From a virus, in the IMG/VR virus record IMGVR_UViG_3300045009_000856, positions 1 to 45,491 of that record: a stretch of 45,491 nucleotides of DNA, one strand, 5' to 3'. Shown here one piece after another: positions 1 to 9,800 of the stretch (the stretch's first letter is position 1; every line of letters begins with the position of its first letter). The translations under genes and the position numbers were made by a program. Under the pieces are notes generated by a model. That model saw only the letters and a program-made list of their open reading frames with translations. It was not told where the DNA came from and did no database searches.

Positions 1-806
1 CTTCCCGCTCGTTCGAGGGTAACTTGTCGATTGGCGTAACCAATTCGTTCGATAGCGGTTCCAAGCTTTTGAAGTTTCGGCATATCGATTGCCCCCGCAG
101 CAATAGCTCGTCCGATCCTTCTTATGGCACCCCATGAGCAACCCTGGCCCAATCGGTTTGTGAATTGTCCAGCCGCCGGGGTTTCGGGCGGGCATCTCCA
201 ACCCCCTCCCCCGGGAATCGTGTTGTCCCATACTGCTCGCGCACCCTTGACGCGAATCATCATCGCGCCAATATTTCTGTCTAAATGAAAGGCGGCTACC
301 TTGTAATCTACGGCTAGATGCTTGTACTGAACGTCAACAGCAGCGAGAGCGATGTCGACGATTGGCCAATGGTTGACGTCTTCTGACTCATCAAGGTCTG
401 CGTCATCGAACTCAAAAGCCTCTTCTCCGGAATTCTGAAAATTTGTTTTGGAGATGAAATCATACTTTGGTTGTATTTGTTTGAGTTGAAATCTTGGAAG
501 ATCGTCGATTATTACGAGGACTTTTTGAGACATGAGTCCAGATCGCATTGCATTGATCTCATTTAGGTCAAAAGAAGACGCAAGTTTTTCAATCTCTTTG
601 TCAGTCAATTTCTTTTTTTCGGTTGTCAACGTGAAATCGATCAGTTTTTCCACATCGTGAATTACCATCGACTGAGAGTTGATCCAGTTCGCCCAAACCT
701 TTCCATGGTCATTTGCTCCATGGGCCCGCACCGAATTTTTGTCGATGACGACTGCAGCAAAAGGCTGCATTGTGTCGCGTTCACGCACTACCAAAAGGTC
801 GCTCAT
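1..806 (-). CDS. Virion-associated protein, partial (runs off left edge)
   Basis: Open minus-strand frame of at least 268 residues that starts MSDLLVVRERD and has no stop before base 1. The ATG overlaps the TGA of the 686-residue gene by 4 bases (ATGA), so it is translationally coupled to it. Residues about 205-223 hold a Cys-to-Cys motif (CPPETP..., QFT at +9, second Cys at +18) that also occurs in the 686-residue and the giant proteins, which suggests a common family or a common handling signal. Residues 130-150 are acidic. No enzyme motif was recognised in the visible part. The function is unknown; membership of the virion internal-protein group is inferred from the shared motif and the operon position. 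Confidence 0.7.
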   Translation of the reverse strand, partial: MSDLLVVRERDTMQPFAAVVIDKNSVRAHGANDHGKVWANWINSQSMVIHDVEKLIDFTLTTEKKKLTDKEIEKLASSFDLNEINAMRSGLMSQKVLVIIDDLPRFQLKQIQPKYDFISKTNFQNSGEEAFEFDDADLDESEDVNHWPIVDIALAAVDVQYKHLAVDYKVAAFHLDRNIGAMMIRVKGARAVWDNTIPGGGGWRCPPETPAAGQFTNRLGQGCSWGAIRRIGRAIAAGAIDMPKLQKLGTAIERIGYANRQVTLERAG

Positions 807-2863
807 GAGCGCGCACCGATGATTTTTGCAAATACTTTTTTGGACGCCGAAAGACGCTTGAGTCTTGACTCGTAAAGCTTTTCAATTGCTTTCAAATGTG
901 CTTTTTCCCCAGATGAAAGATCTCCATCGATAGAAATTCTGGCCGCTATTTCGGATACGGACGTCGCCCTTGCACGTTCAAGCAGTTGCGTCAATAGCTC
1001 AAGGACTTGCTTTTTCTGGTCCGTCGATATCTGCTCGAAGTAATTTTTCCATTGATCTTGCAAATCCCGAGAATAAAAGTTTGGGAGATCAACGTCGTAT
1101 CGGGTGATCATTCTTCCGATGAGCGCAGATGGGTTGGCGCTCGGAACTGCGCGAAGACGGCCGCCGATTTGAACAGGTTGAATGTTTGATGGATTCCGAG
1201 ATCTTGTATCAGTCAGATAGTCCGCGACAGATATGGCAAGCATGTCCTCTACGGGAAGACGGTTGAAAGCATTTCGAGAAATATTTCCGCGACCGAAAGA
1301 ATCTTGAACTTGCGTAATCAGGTATGGAGTTTGTCTACCTGATCCAAGTCTGTAAACTTCAGGCGCAGCGACTCCGAGAGATTGCTGAATTTCTGATGAA
1401 ATGATTGCTCCAAGATGCTCGAAGTCTTCTTTCGGCCGTATTTCGTAGAAAGTCATTCCATCTCCACGTTCAAACAGGTTTACGCCGTCTTTGAATTTTT
1501 TACTCTTATATAGCGAACTGCGCTTCATCGCCGTTATTCTGATCGAGGAAGCAATATTTGATATATCTCCACCGGAATTCAGGTGTCTCACCGCGGCCGC
1601 AAGATCGGTAATGAATAGTGCTTTTTCCTTCGAGGTGTTGGTTGTAGCGGTTTCGATTGTTTTCGGCTTGCGCATTTTGGAAAAAGCGTCATAATGCCAT
1701 CGACGAACAAGTTTTTTCGCCCCACTAGAAGTGCGAACAGAAATAAGGTCGTTGGGATTTTTGACGTTTAGTTTTTCTGCGTACTGAATCCCTTCGCCCA
1801 TTTCCCCAGATATAAAGCGCAGCCTTGCGGCCGGGTCACTTGAATTCGGCATTTTTTCTGCCATGGAAACAGTTTTTCCAAGTTTGCGTCTTTCGCCGAC
1901 GGTAAGGTCTCTTGTCTTTGCAAGTTGAAGAAGTCCGCCATTGGGAAGAACGTAGGTGATTTTTTCTACTCCGCTGTTTGAAAGTAGTCCGAGTTCATTT
2001 CTACCAATTTGGTTTGGCGAAGAAACATTCATTGCATAGATCGCGCCTTCCATGTTTCTGTTGTCCGGAACGGTCCTGAGGACCGCTGCCGATACAATTG
2101 GTTCAAGAACAAAACCGTCTCTTCGAATAAGCCTTGTGGTGGGTTTTTCTGCGCCTGCCATGGCTCCATAAATTGCTTCTTCTGCATCGTCCAGGACGTT
2201 TATGTTTTTCGATCCCACTTTCGGAATATCGGCTGAACGTGAAGAAATTGGAGTTCCAAGCGGATACATTTGCTGTCTGAAAGTTCTGACGGCCAATTCC
2301 TGAAAACCTGGTTGTCTACCACCGCCGCGACCACGACCCAATCCCACTGCAGCTCTAAGCAGCATCGCCGGAAGGGCAAATAATTGTTTTCCGCATGTGG
2401 TGTATTGTTCGTTGGTGAATTGTCCGCCGAATTGAAAACCTTCAGGACATCTATATCCGCGTTCTGGTTTTAGCGCACCATAAGCATGGGCACCAAGACG
2501 ACCGAGAATATTGCGATTCGAGCCACCCGGGGTTATTGCAGACCACGTGGCCGATCGGACGGGTCTTCGGTATCGGGTGAAGTTTCCAGGCGTAATAGTA
2601 GACCCAACACCCTGAACGTACTGCAACCCGGGGGCCGGCGATGTGACGATGCCAACTTTGACATCAAATTTGTCCGGGTTTGAAGCAATATTTCTTGCGA
2701 GAGCAGCTTTGAACTCGAGCACTTTTTGTCTGGCAACAAACAAATCGAGCGGCTTTTCGTACACAAAATAAGGTTCATTTACCGACGCAGGTAGCACCGT
2801 ACGTTTGCGAACAACCGGCTGCTGCGGACAGCAGTCAGGTTCCGAAAAGATGACTGTCTTCAT
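803..2863 (-). CDS. Virion-associated protein with possible degenerate kinase-like C-terminal domain
   Basis: 686 residues, beginning with an ATG that overlaps the end of the upstream 218-residue gene by 29 bases. The N-terminus has a CCP motif at residues 11-13, similar to CCP at 9-11 of the giant protein. Residues 139-157 carry the shared Cys motif (CPEGF..., QFT at +9, second Cys at +18), followed by a Gly/Arg-rich linker at about 170-185. Residues about 470-590 resemble the HipA / phosphoinositide-kinase-like fold: a lobe ending in GVAAPEVYRLGSG, then a helix followed by DYLTDTRSRNPSN (548-560), which lines up with the D.L..N.DR..GN catalytic loop but has lost most key residues. The kinase reading is an inference and may describe only a pseudo-enzyme. 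The last 60 residues are helical and basic. Confidence 0.75.
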   Translation of the reverse strand: MKTVIFSEPDCCPQQPVVRKRTVLPASVNEPYFVYEKPLDLFVARQKVLEFKAALARNIASNPDKFDVKVGIVTSPAPGLQYVQGVGSTITPGNFTRYRRPVRSATWSAITPGGSNRNILGRLGAHAYGALKPERGYRCPEGFQFGGQFTNEQYTTCGKQLFALPAMLLRAAVGLGRGRGGGRQPGFQELAVRTFRQQMYPLGTPISSRSADIPKVGSKNINVLDDAEEAIYGAMAGAEKPTTRLIRRDGFVLEPIVSAAVLRTVPDNRNMEGAIYAMNVSSPNQIGRNELGLLSNSGVEKITYVLPNGGLLQLAKTRDLTVGERRKLGKTVSMAEKMPNSSDPAARLRFISGEMGEGIQYAEKLNVKNPNDLISVRTSSGAKKLVRRWHYDAFSKMRKPKTIETATTNTSKEKALFITDLAAAVRHLNSGGDISNIASSIRITAMKRSSLYKSKKFKDGVNLFERGDGMTFYEIRPKEDFEHLGAIISSEIQQSLGVAAPEVYRLGSGRQTPYLITQVQDSFGRGNISRNAFNRLPVEDMLAISVADYLTDTRSRNPSNIQPVQIGGRLRAVPSANPSALIGRMITRYDVDLPNFYSRDLQDQWKNYFEQISTDQKKQVLELLTQLLERARATSVSEIAARISIDGDLSSGEKAHLKAIEKLYESRLKRLSASKKVFAKIIGARS

Positions 2864-3491
2864 AATTTACTTTCTGGCCATTTATAACAACAAAACCATG
2901 CTCGTGTTGCCAATTTTCGTCATCGTTTAGATATTTCACAAAATTTGGTTCCATTTCGATGAAGTCAGACAAAACCTTAATTGCGTGTTCAAGATCGCTT
3001 GTTGTTATTACCGGTTCAAACGGCTCGTCATAAGATCGTATTCCCGATGTCTCAAGCATTTTTTTTGCACCGCGTGAGCGAAGCTTAGCCATTCTTAGAT
3101 TAAATTCGTTGTCGTTCCACAGTGAGCCACTTACGAGGCCACGCATCTTTTTTCTGCAATTCTTCATGCCGGGATGATGACAGCCTTCATTTGGCCAGAC
3201 TCCCGTAGTTTCATGATGCAGCCAAGCGCAAATATTATTTAGAGGGTAAAGTTCTGGGTGGTTAGCAAGAATCACCCTGCATCTTCTGAAACCGCCCGGC
3301 TTCCGCATTATTGGACGCCAGTAACGAAGAAGCCGCTCCAGGTTCCCGCGACGCGGACCGTATCCACGAAGAACATCGCCAGTAAATCTTTCCTGGGGAA
3401 TGGCGTCTAGCGGCGTCGGAGCTTTCACCTCAAGCGCATCCAGGGATGGAACAATTTTTATGTTCCAGAGTTTAGAATTTTCATTTTCCAT
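2835..3491 (-). CDS. Conserved phage protein with GPRRGN / KPGGFRRC / CAWLHHETTG-type block
   Basis: 218 residues. The central block (about residues 44-120) is very distinctive: RGYGPRRGNLERLLRYW, a KPGGFRRC segment, CAWLHHETTG, then WPNEGCHHPGMKNC. From memory, this Cys/His-rich block recurs in uncultured marine and actinobacterial phage proteins beside head genes, but I know no function for it. The Cys and His residues could bind a metal. The C-terminal third is acidic and helical. It follows the 82-residue gene after a gap of about 78 bases and overlaps the start of the 686-residue gene, so it belongs to the same leftward operon. Its role is unknown. Confidence 0.75.
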   Translation of the reverse strand: MENENSKLWNIKIVPSLDALEVKAPTPLDAIPQERFTGDVLRGYGPRRGNLERLLRYWRPIMRKPGGFRRCRVILANHPELYPLNNICAWLHHETTGVWPNEGCHHPGMKNCRKKMRGLVSGSLWNDNEFNLRMAKLRSRGAKKMLETSGIRSYDEPFEPVITTSDLEHAIKVLSDFIEMEPNFVKYLNDDENWQHEHGFVVINGQKVNYEDSHLFGT

Positions 3492-3569
3492 GTAAGATGC
3501 CTCGCAGAAACTTAGGCCGGGGAGTCTTGCTCAACCCTGAACAATAGTACCACCATCCAGGATATTGAA

Positions 3570-3818
3570 TTAGTTATCCCAAATGTCCCTTTTCTTTTTT
3601 TCTCTCACCTTTCGGAGCCTCATGCGCCACTTGCCGACATTGTCCATATTTATCCCCACGGGGGCCTCCCCCTCATCGGGCCGCATCGTTGAAAGCATTT
3701 GTAGCTCGGTCCCAGTCAACAGGTCGATGTCTTCCACCACAAATAATAGATCACCAAGGGGGCTAAAAATTTGCATCTCCCCAAGTTTGTTTATGAAAAT
3801 TCTCTCTGTTGTTTCCAT
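3570..3818 (-). CDS. Small hypothetical protein
   Basis: 82 residues. The ATG begins immediately after the TAA of the giant gene (no bases between), so it is almost certainly translated by coupling. The N-terminal half is hydrophobic and beta-rich (IFINKLGEMQIFSPLGDLLFVVEDI), and the C-terminal 25 residues are strongly basic (RMRLRKVREKKKRD). No family was recognised. Its position directly behind the giant virion protein suggests a helper such as a chaperone or assembly partner, but that is only a guess from gene order. Confidence 0.6.
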   Translation of the reverse strand: METTERIFINKLGEMQIFSPLGDLLFVVEDIDLLTGTELQMLSTMRPDEGEAPVGINMDNVGKWRMRLRKVREKKKRDIWDN

Positions 3819-6800
3819 TTAGTCGCCCTTATTCTCCATCCAAGTTTCCCCCTGTTCCGAGATCCAATCTTGTAAATACGAACGCAACATTTCGGGTGTC
3901 AACGCTTCGTATTCGCCCTTTTCATAGTCATACAGATTTATTAGGTCCAGTGCCGAATTCGGTTTGTCCGCATGAAAAATGTCGATGTGGCCGCCTTTAT
4001 ACTGTCCGATCCAATTTCCAATTTTATAACGTACCGCCGTGTCTCCGTCCTCGGTCACAACTATGTCATTCATCGAAAAACCCTGAGATAGCAGATCTTC
4101 AATAATCCTGGTGCGGCGGCGCACCTCATCTTCGTCGGGTGACATGGCACCGGAAAGTCCGCCAAGTTTTCCTCTTGCACCAGTTAGGCCGGTTCGCCTG
4201 GGATCATTCAATATTTCGTCTGCGTCCGGTTTTTTCCCAGCCCGGATCGCGTCTACCGCACGGGCCATGATGGCCAGGGAAACCTCATCCATCTCCGCCG
4301 GGTTGTTCCTCTTTGCGGAGATACCGAATATTGGTTTTGTCGTTCCGATAATTTGTCTTTCGTCTCCAGGGCCAAGGTCCGAGACAATGTCAACTCCATC
4401 CTGGCCGGAAACAAGCCACGCCGTTCCACGAAGTTGCGTTCCCCATCTAGCTTTTAGCCAGCCAGAAGAATCTTCCGGGATCACGCGATCGGCGTATCTG
4501 GCAAAATAGCCCCTACTGTCGATATTTCCGGCAGTCAGAGGAGAAGAAGAAGTGAATCCGCTTCGGGGGGATTTCATCAATTTTTCCACCCGCGGTTTAA
4601 GTGATTCAACTCTTTCGGTCGCCATCTTCATTTGTGAATTTATGCCATTCAGGCGGTCATTCATCACGAAATCAAGAAGATCATTGATGCTTTGTTTTCT
4701 TTCGGGTCTTGCACCGTAGGCCGGGAAGACTATTTCGTTTATTTTAGACAAATCAATTTCGTCTCCGATTTTCATTTTTCCAAGACTGTATTTGCTTCCC
4801 TCCAGATATTTGCCAAGGTTTCGCAAAAGCTGCAAATCAAGACGATCAGAAACCGTGATTTTTTCTTTGTTGTTCAACTTGGAAATAATAGCGTTGGCTC
4901 GAGAAAGAATTTGTTCTTGCTCCATTAGCTCCTGTTTGATTTTATTCATTTGCATCTTGTTTAGAGCCAAAGTGTCTCCCGGTGCACCCGGAGACCCACC
5001 AACACCCTGTGTTTTGTCTGGATTCAGGACGCCACCTTCCAATTCGGCCGCACCGGAGTGGACAACCAGGACTTCACCTTTTTTGCCCGTAGAAAATCTT
5101 TCACTAAATGCTTTTCTGTCTGTATCGCGCAACCGAATCAATTCTTCTTGCTCTTTCTTTAGTTGCGCGAGAGTCGCGTCATCTATATCTTCAATATCCA
5201 ACACATTTTGATCCATGCGAGTCTGTTTGGATTTTGCAAGATGTTTCTGGAGTTTTATTTCATCTTCCGCTTTCTTGAGTTTTTCGCGCGCTTGAGCCAA
5301 GACCTGATCTGTTGTTCTTCCGGTTGCTGCAAGCTCTTTGGCCGATCTATTTTGTGGTGTGATTCCGTCTGCGTCAATATCGTCAGCACTTATGTCTTTG
5401 TTTACCCCTAGCACGACCCCAAAATCGCCACCACGCCAATTGCCCGTTTTTTCCAATTCGTCGATCGCTTTGCGCATGTTTTTTGCGCGAGTCTCAGCAT
5501 TTTCGTGTTTTTCTTCAGCTAGGACCACCCCGGTTTGACGTTTCGTCATTCGTGCGTTCGAACTCGACATGGCACCGGAAAGTCCGCTTCTGGTTTTCGG
5601 GCTTATTCTTTCCAATTCTTCATCAACCATGGATACAAAATTGGAAATATTCTTAGGACTATTCGCTGAACTTTCGTTTTCCGGGTGGTCGAAAAGAGGC
5701 AGTGAACCCTGTTTTTCTGCACGTGATTTCCTGTATCTCAACAAGGCCTCATAGGGGGTCGTATTTTCATCGACGATGATTTCGCTCGCAGTGACATCTT
5801 GAAACTTTCCAGTTGAAATTTGCCTGTCAACCCATTTTCTGGTCATTGCTTTATTGAAGGGTTCAACTTCATCAAGTTTCAGATTCTGAGTATTATCAAC
5901 AATCACAACATCTATTCCGTATTTTTCAAACAAATCATCTCTTTGTCTCGCAGCAGCAATTAGATTTGTGAAACTATATTCAGGATTGGCACCAATCATA
6001 TTCATAGTTCCCTGTTTCCATATTTGCTCGCCCCTCAAAGCATGTGATTCTGAAACTATGGATTCCACATCCGTTAAGTCAAACCCGCCTACCGTAAGTG
6101 ATTCAACATATCTTTTTTTAGCGTTGGCCTCTGCGCTCGCAATTGTTTCTTTTCGACCAGTTCTTTTTTCGAAAAGAACCGCCAACGGGTCGAAAAACAT
6201 TGAAGCAATACGCCCATCTTTTGACAAGTTGGCCAAGCGTGCACCAGGCTCAAGAATGTCACTTCCGCTTTCGCTGACATCACTTACGGAGTCCCCGTTT
6301 ATTGCGAGAGTTCTTTCAGCAGTCTCCGGTCTAAGAACAATAGCGTTGCGTCCGTATTGTGCGCCATGATTCCACGTTTTTTTGCCTGTTCCAGTCAAAA
6401 CTGCCTCTCGTGCAGACTCGCCAACCACGGGGGCTGTGTGTTGAATTTCAATGTCATCACCATAGAGGTTTCTCAATTTTTTTGCTCTTTCTTCTGCTGA
6501 TACTTTTTGTAGTGCCATGGCCGACACAGGTCGCAGGGAATTTGTGTTTGGATCAGTGTCACCAGGGAAATTGAGTAATCTTGCTTCTTGTGCTCTTCTG
6601 ATTCCGGCAACATCCCAGGCTTCGCCAACAATGCCGCCCTGTGTCTTTCGGCCTTCATGAACGGTTTGATACCTCCCGGCCGTGATGAGTTCTATTGGGC
6701 TTCGCATCAGCACGGTCGGACGATTGTCAAATGGGCTTTCAAATGTGTCTACTGCCTCTTCGATGGCCTGATCAAATTGCTCAGGGGTCATAGATTGTAA

Positions 6801-9800
6801 TTCTTTTACAAAATCGTCTATTTCGGCAACGAGTTTAGAATCACCCCTAATGTCTGATATTTCTCTCAAAATCGCAAGCCTGTGGCCAAAACTATCGTCT
6901 CCGGGCGTTTGTCTCAATATTTCACGAGGGGATTTCGCTGGGTCATTGGCCAAATTCCTGACAATTTCTTTGTTCGTCGAGGTGAGATTTGGCGACAAAG
7001 CCCTGTCCTTTACCCACGATATAGTTGCGGGTCGGAGTCTGTCATCTTTATCTCTCTGCAATAATTTGGGAACGATTTCCCGTTCTTGCCTATCTATGTC
7101 CACGCCCATGCCACTGGCTTTGGCCAGTATGTCGACAGTTTTTTGACGCGATTCACTGTTTCTGGAATTGGCATTCATCACACGTCGCCGGTTCGGAAAT
7201 TTCACACCCGCAAGCTGAGGCGGCAACACCATCGGTTCGTCGTAGTAGGGGCGTTTACCCATCTCGTTGACATGTCTTTGCACTTCCCGGGGAGAAATAC
7301 CCCAATACGAAGAAATTCGTTCATACAACTGTTCAACTGTTTCACCAGGCTCCATGGTGTTGAACTGATTCCTGATGATGTTGGCCATGGGAAAATGGGT
7401 TTCTTCTTTCCAAATCCCTGGCGCGAAATAGGCATAGTTCCCTTCTCGAGCTTCCTTGGGCATACGCGGGTTTGGAATTTCCGGAAAATCTTTTGCTGCC
7501 GTCATCGCGCCAGTCAAACTCTGTCCTCGCGTGGTTCGAGGGGTTACTGAAACTATCACGTTCCCTGCGTGGTGTTTTCGTCCGTCGTTGTTCCATTCAA
7601 ACGGATGCAAACCGATAGACGGCTCCGTATGTACCCTTATTTCTCTTTCAGTAATCACACCGCCGGCAAGCCCGAATGCTTCATCAAATGACTTGCCCTG
7701 TTTGCGCAAATTCGTGAAGGTGGTTTTGTTAATTGACCTATCGTCGTAATCAAGACCAACAATCTTTCCGTTCGCCGCAATACCAACTCCCCTGTCAAAG
7801 CTGACCTTCAATGCCTGAAGGTCTTCTGTTGAAACAAAAACCGTATTTTCGAATTGTGTGCGAATTGGCTTGTCTTCTATTGTCGATCCAGTCGTTGGTT
7901 TGAATCGCGTCACCCGGCCAGATGGCTCAATCTCATATTTGGATCCTTGATCTGTTTCGAAACCGGAGAATTTTTTCGGGTCAACCCCCATTGCGCCGAA
8001 CAAACCGTAGGGTGACGCCTGCCGTATTTGTTTTTCAGTGGCCAATTCAACGGTCTTTTCTTCTGAATATTTAACCAAACCTATCTTTTTCGCATTTTCG
8101 TCAGAAATTTCCTTGTCGAAATTTAGTTTGCTGGCACGTGTCCGCCCATTGGGCAACTTAAATTCCACAACATCGTGCAATTCTCTTATAAGTTCTGTCA
8201 GTTCGTCTTTTTGATCTTTGTCGAGTCTCACTACGGAATCCCTTGAAGGGAGTCCGTCGATCAGATTTTTCAAACCAGTAGCAGCCTGTCGCGGACGGAC
8301 GGTGTCCGGTAAGTTGTCCTGCGCTCCATATTGGTCAAGGAGCATCATCAAAGTGAATCCCTCGGCAAATCTTTCAGTCCTTAGTGTTTTTGCATATTTG
8401 GAAGATTCCGCAACGATGCCGTCTGAATCGAGCAACCCATCCGCGGTGCCGAAAACCCCATTGTTGAAATCCCATCCAAGAGCGTCGGAGAGAATCTGAT
8501 CTATTCTTTTGGTGATTCGATTTACGTCTTTCTCTTTTCCTTTCATCACCATGGCAAATCCGCCGACGGTGTCCTCCGCAATCATCTCCGCGGTGCCGAG
8601 CTCCATGATTTGATAATCCAGACTTCTGCTTACATCAGTATCTACGTCAAGGGTCCCCGGAAGAAATTTATTTTCGACATATACCCCAGAAAGAGCCAAT
8701 GCCCTTACTCGCCCACCATCCAGCATGTTTTCTCTTGGGTGGCCATTTGCGCCCAGTGCCCAACCGGTGAAGTGAACCAGCGCGCTTTTTTCATTGTTGC
8801 CCATGTTGTCGAGTTTTGTGTTCAAAGGTCTTCCCGTAGCAAGTGCATAAAGCGCTCCAGGAACAGAGTCTCCAAGTTCCGGCCCGGCTGATCTCAACTG
8901 CCCAATAACGGGAGCCGAATCAAAACCGGTTTTTATACCCATTCCATTGAGCTGCGCAACAGTATCAAGATTGTGTCCCATCTCGTGGAAGCCAGTGGAA
9001 AGCATGGTCAACCTGTTTGATTTCGCAAAGTCGCCGACAAGATAATTGCCAGGTACATCAAAGTCCGGATCGTCTACGTCTTCTGCTAACCGCCCGACCG
9101 GGTCAGTCAGGAGATCGGGAAGTTCGAGAGGTGGATTTATTTTGAAATTCGGTATGATCCGACCGGAAACAAAGGTCAACCCAGCATAACCCATGGCCCT
9201 ATTTCCGCCCGGGCGCTGGCCTTTGTGTGGATCCAGAGACACGAGAACATCTTTGAGTTGTGGATATCGGTCAGTAACTTTTTTGACTGCGGCCAGGGTA
9301 GCAAAAACCATAGTTTGCATGACATTTTTGCGGTCGTTCGCAATTGCGTTTACGTCTCCGTTGACCAATCGGTCCATGTTGACGACGACCTCATCAACTT
9401 CTTTTTTGAATCTACGTTTTTTAAACTCCAATTTTTTCAATGTTTCGTCAAGTGTGAGTCCGGGATATGAGAGTTCGTGAATTTCAGCTGCGAGATCAGG
9501 ATTGTTTCTGTCTTTTTCCGCTTTAGCCTGAAGCGCCTTGATTTTGGCAATGTGTCGATCTTTTTTCTCAATTTTTTCTTGAAACTGGTCTATTGTAAAT
9601 TCCATCATTTCGAGATAATAATTGCGATAGCGTGGTCTTCGCATGTTTTCAAACGATTGGTCAATTTCTCGGGTTAGCTGAGTGCCACTTGCACGTCTGA
9701 CCATCGCCTTGTCGTTTACATACGCCGTCTGATTCATTGAATGAATGAAACCAATCCCGGCTTGTTTGGCCAGTTTTTCGAACACCCCAGGAGCTTCGAT

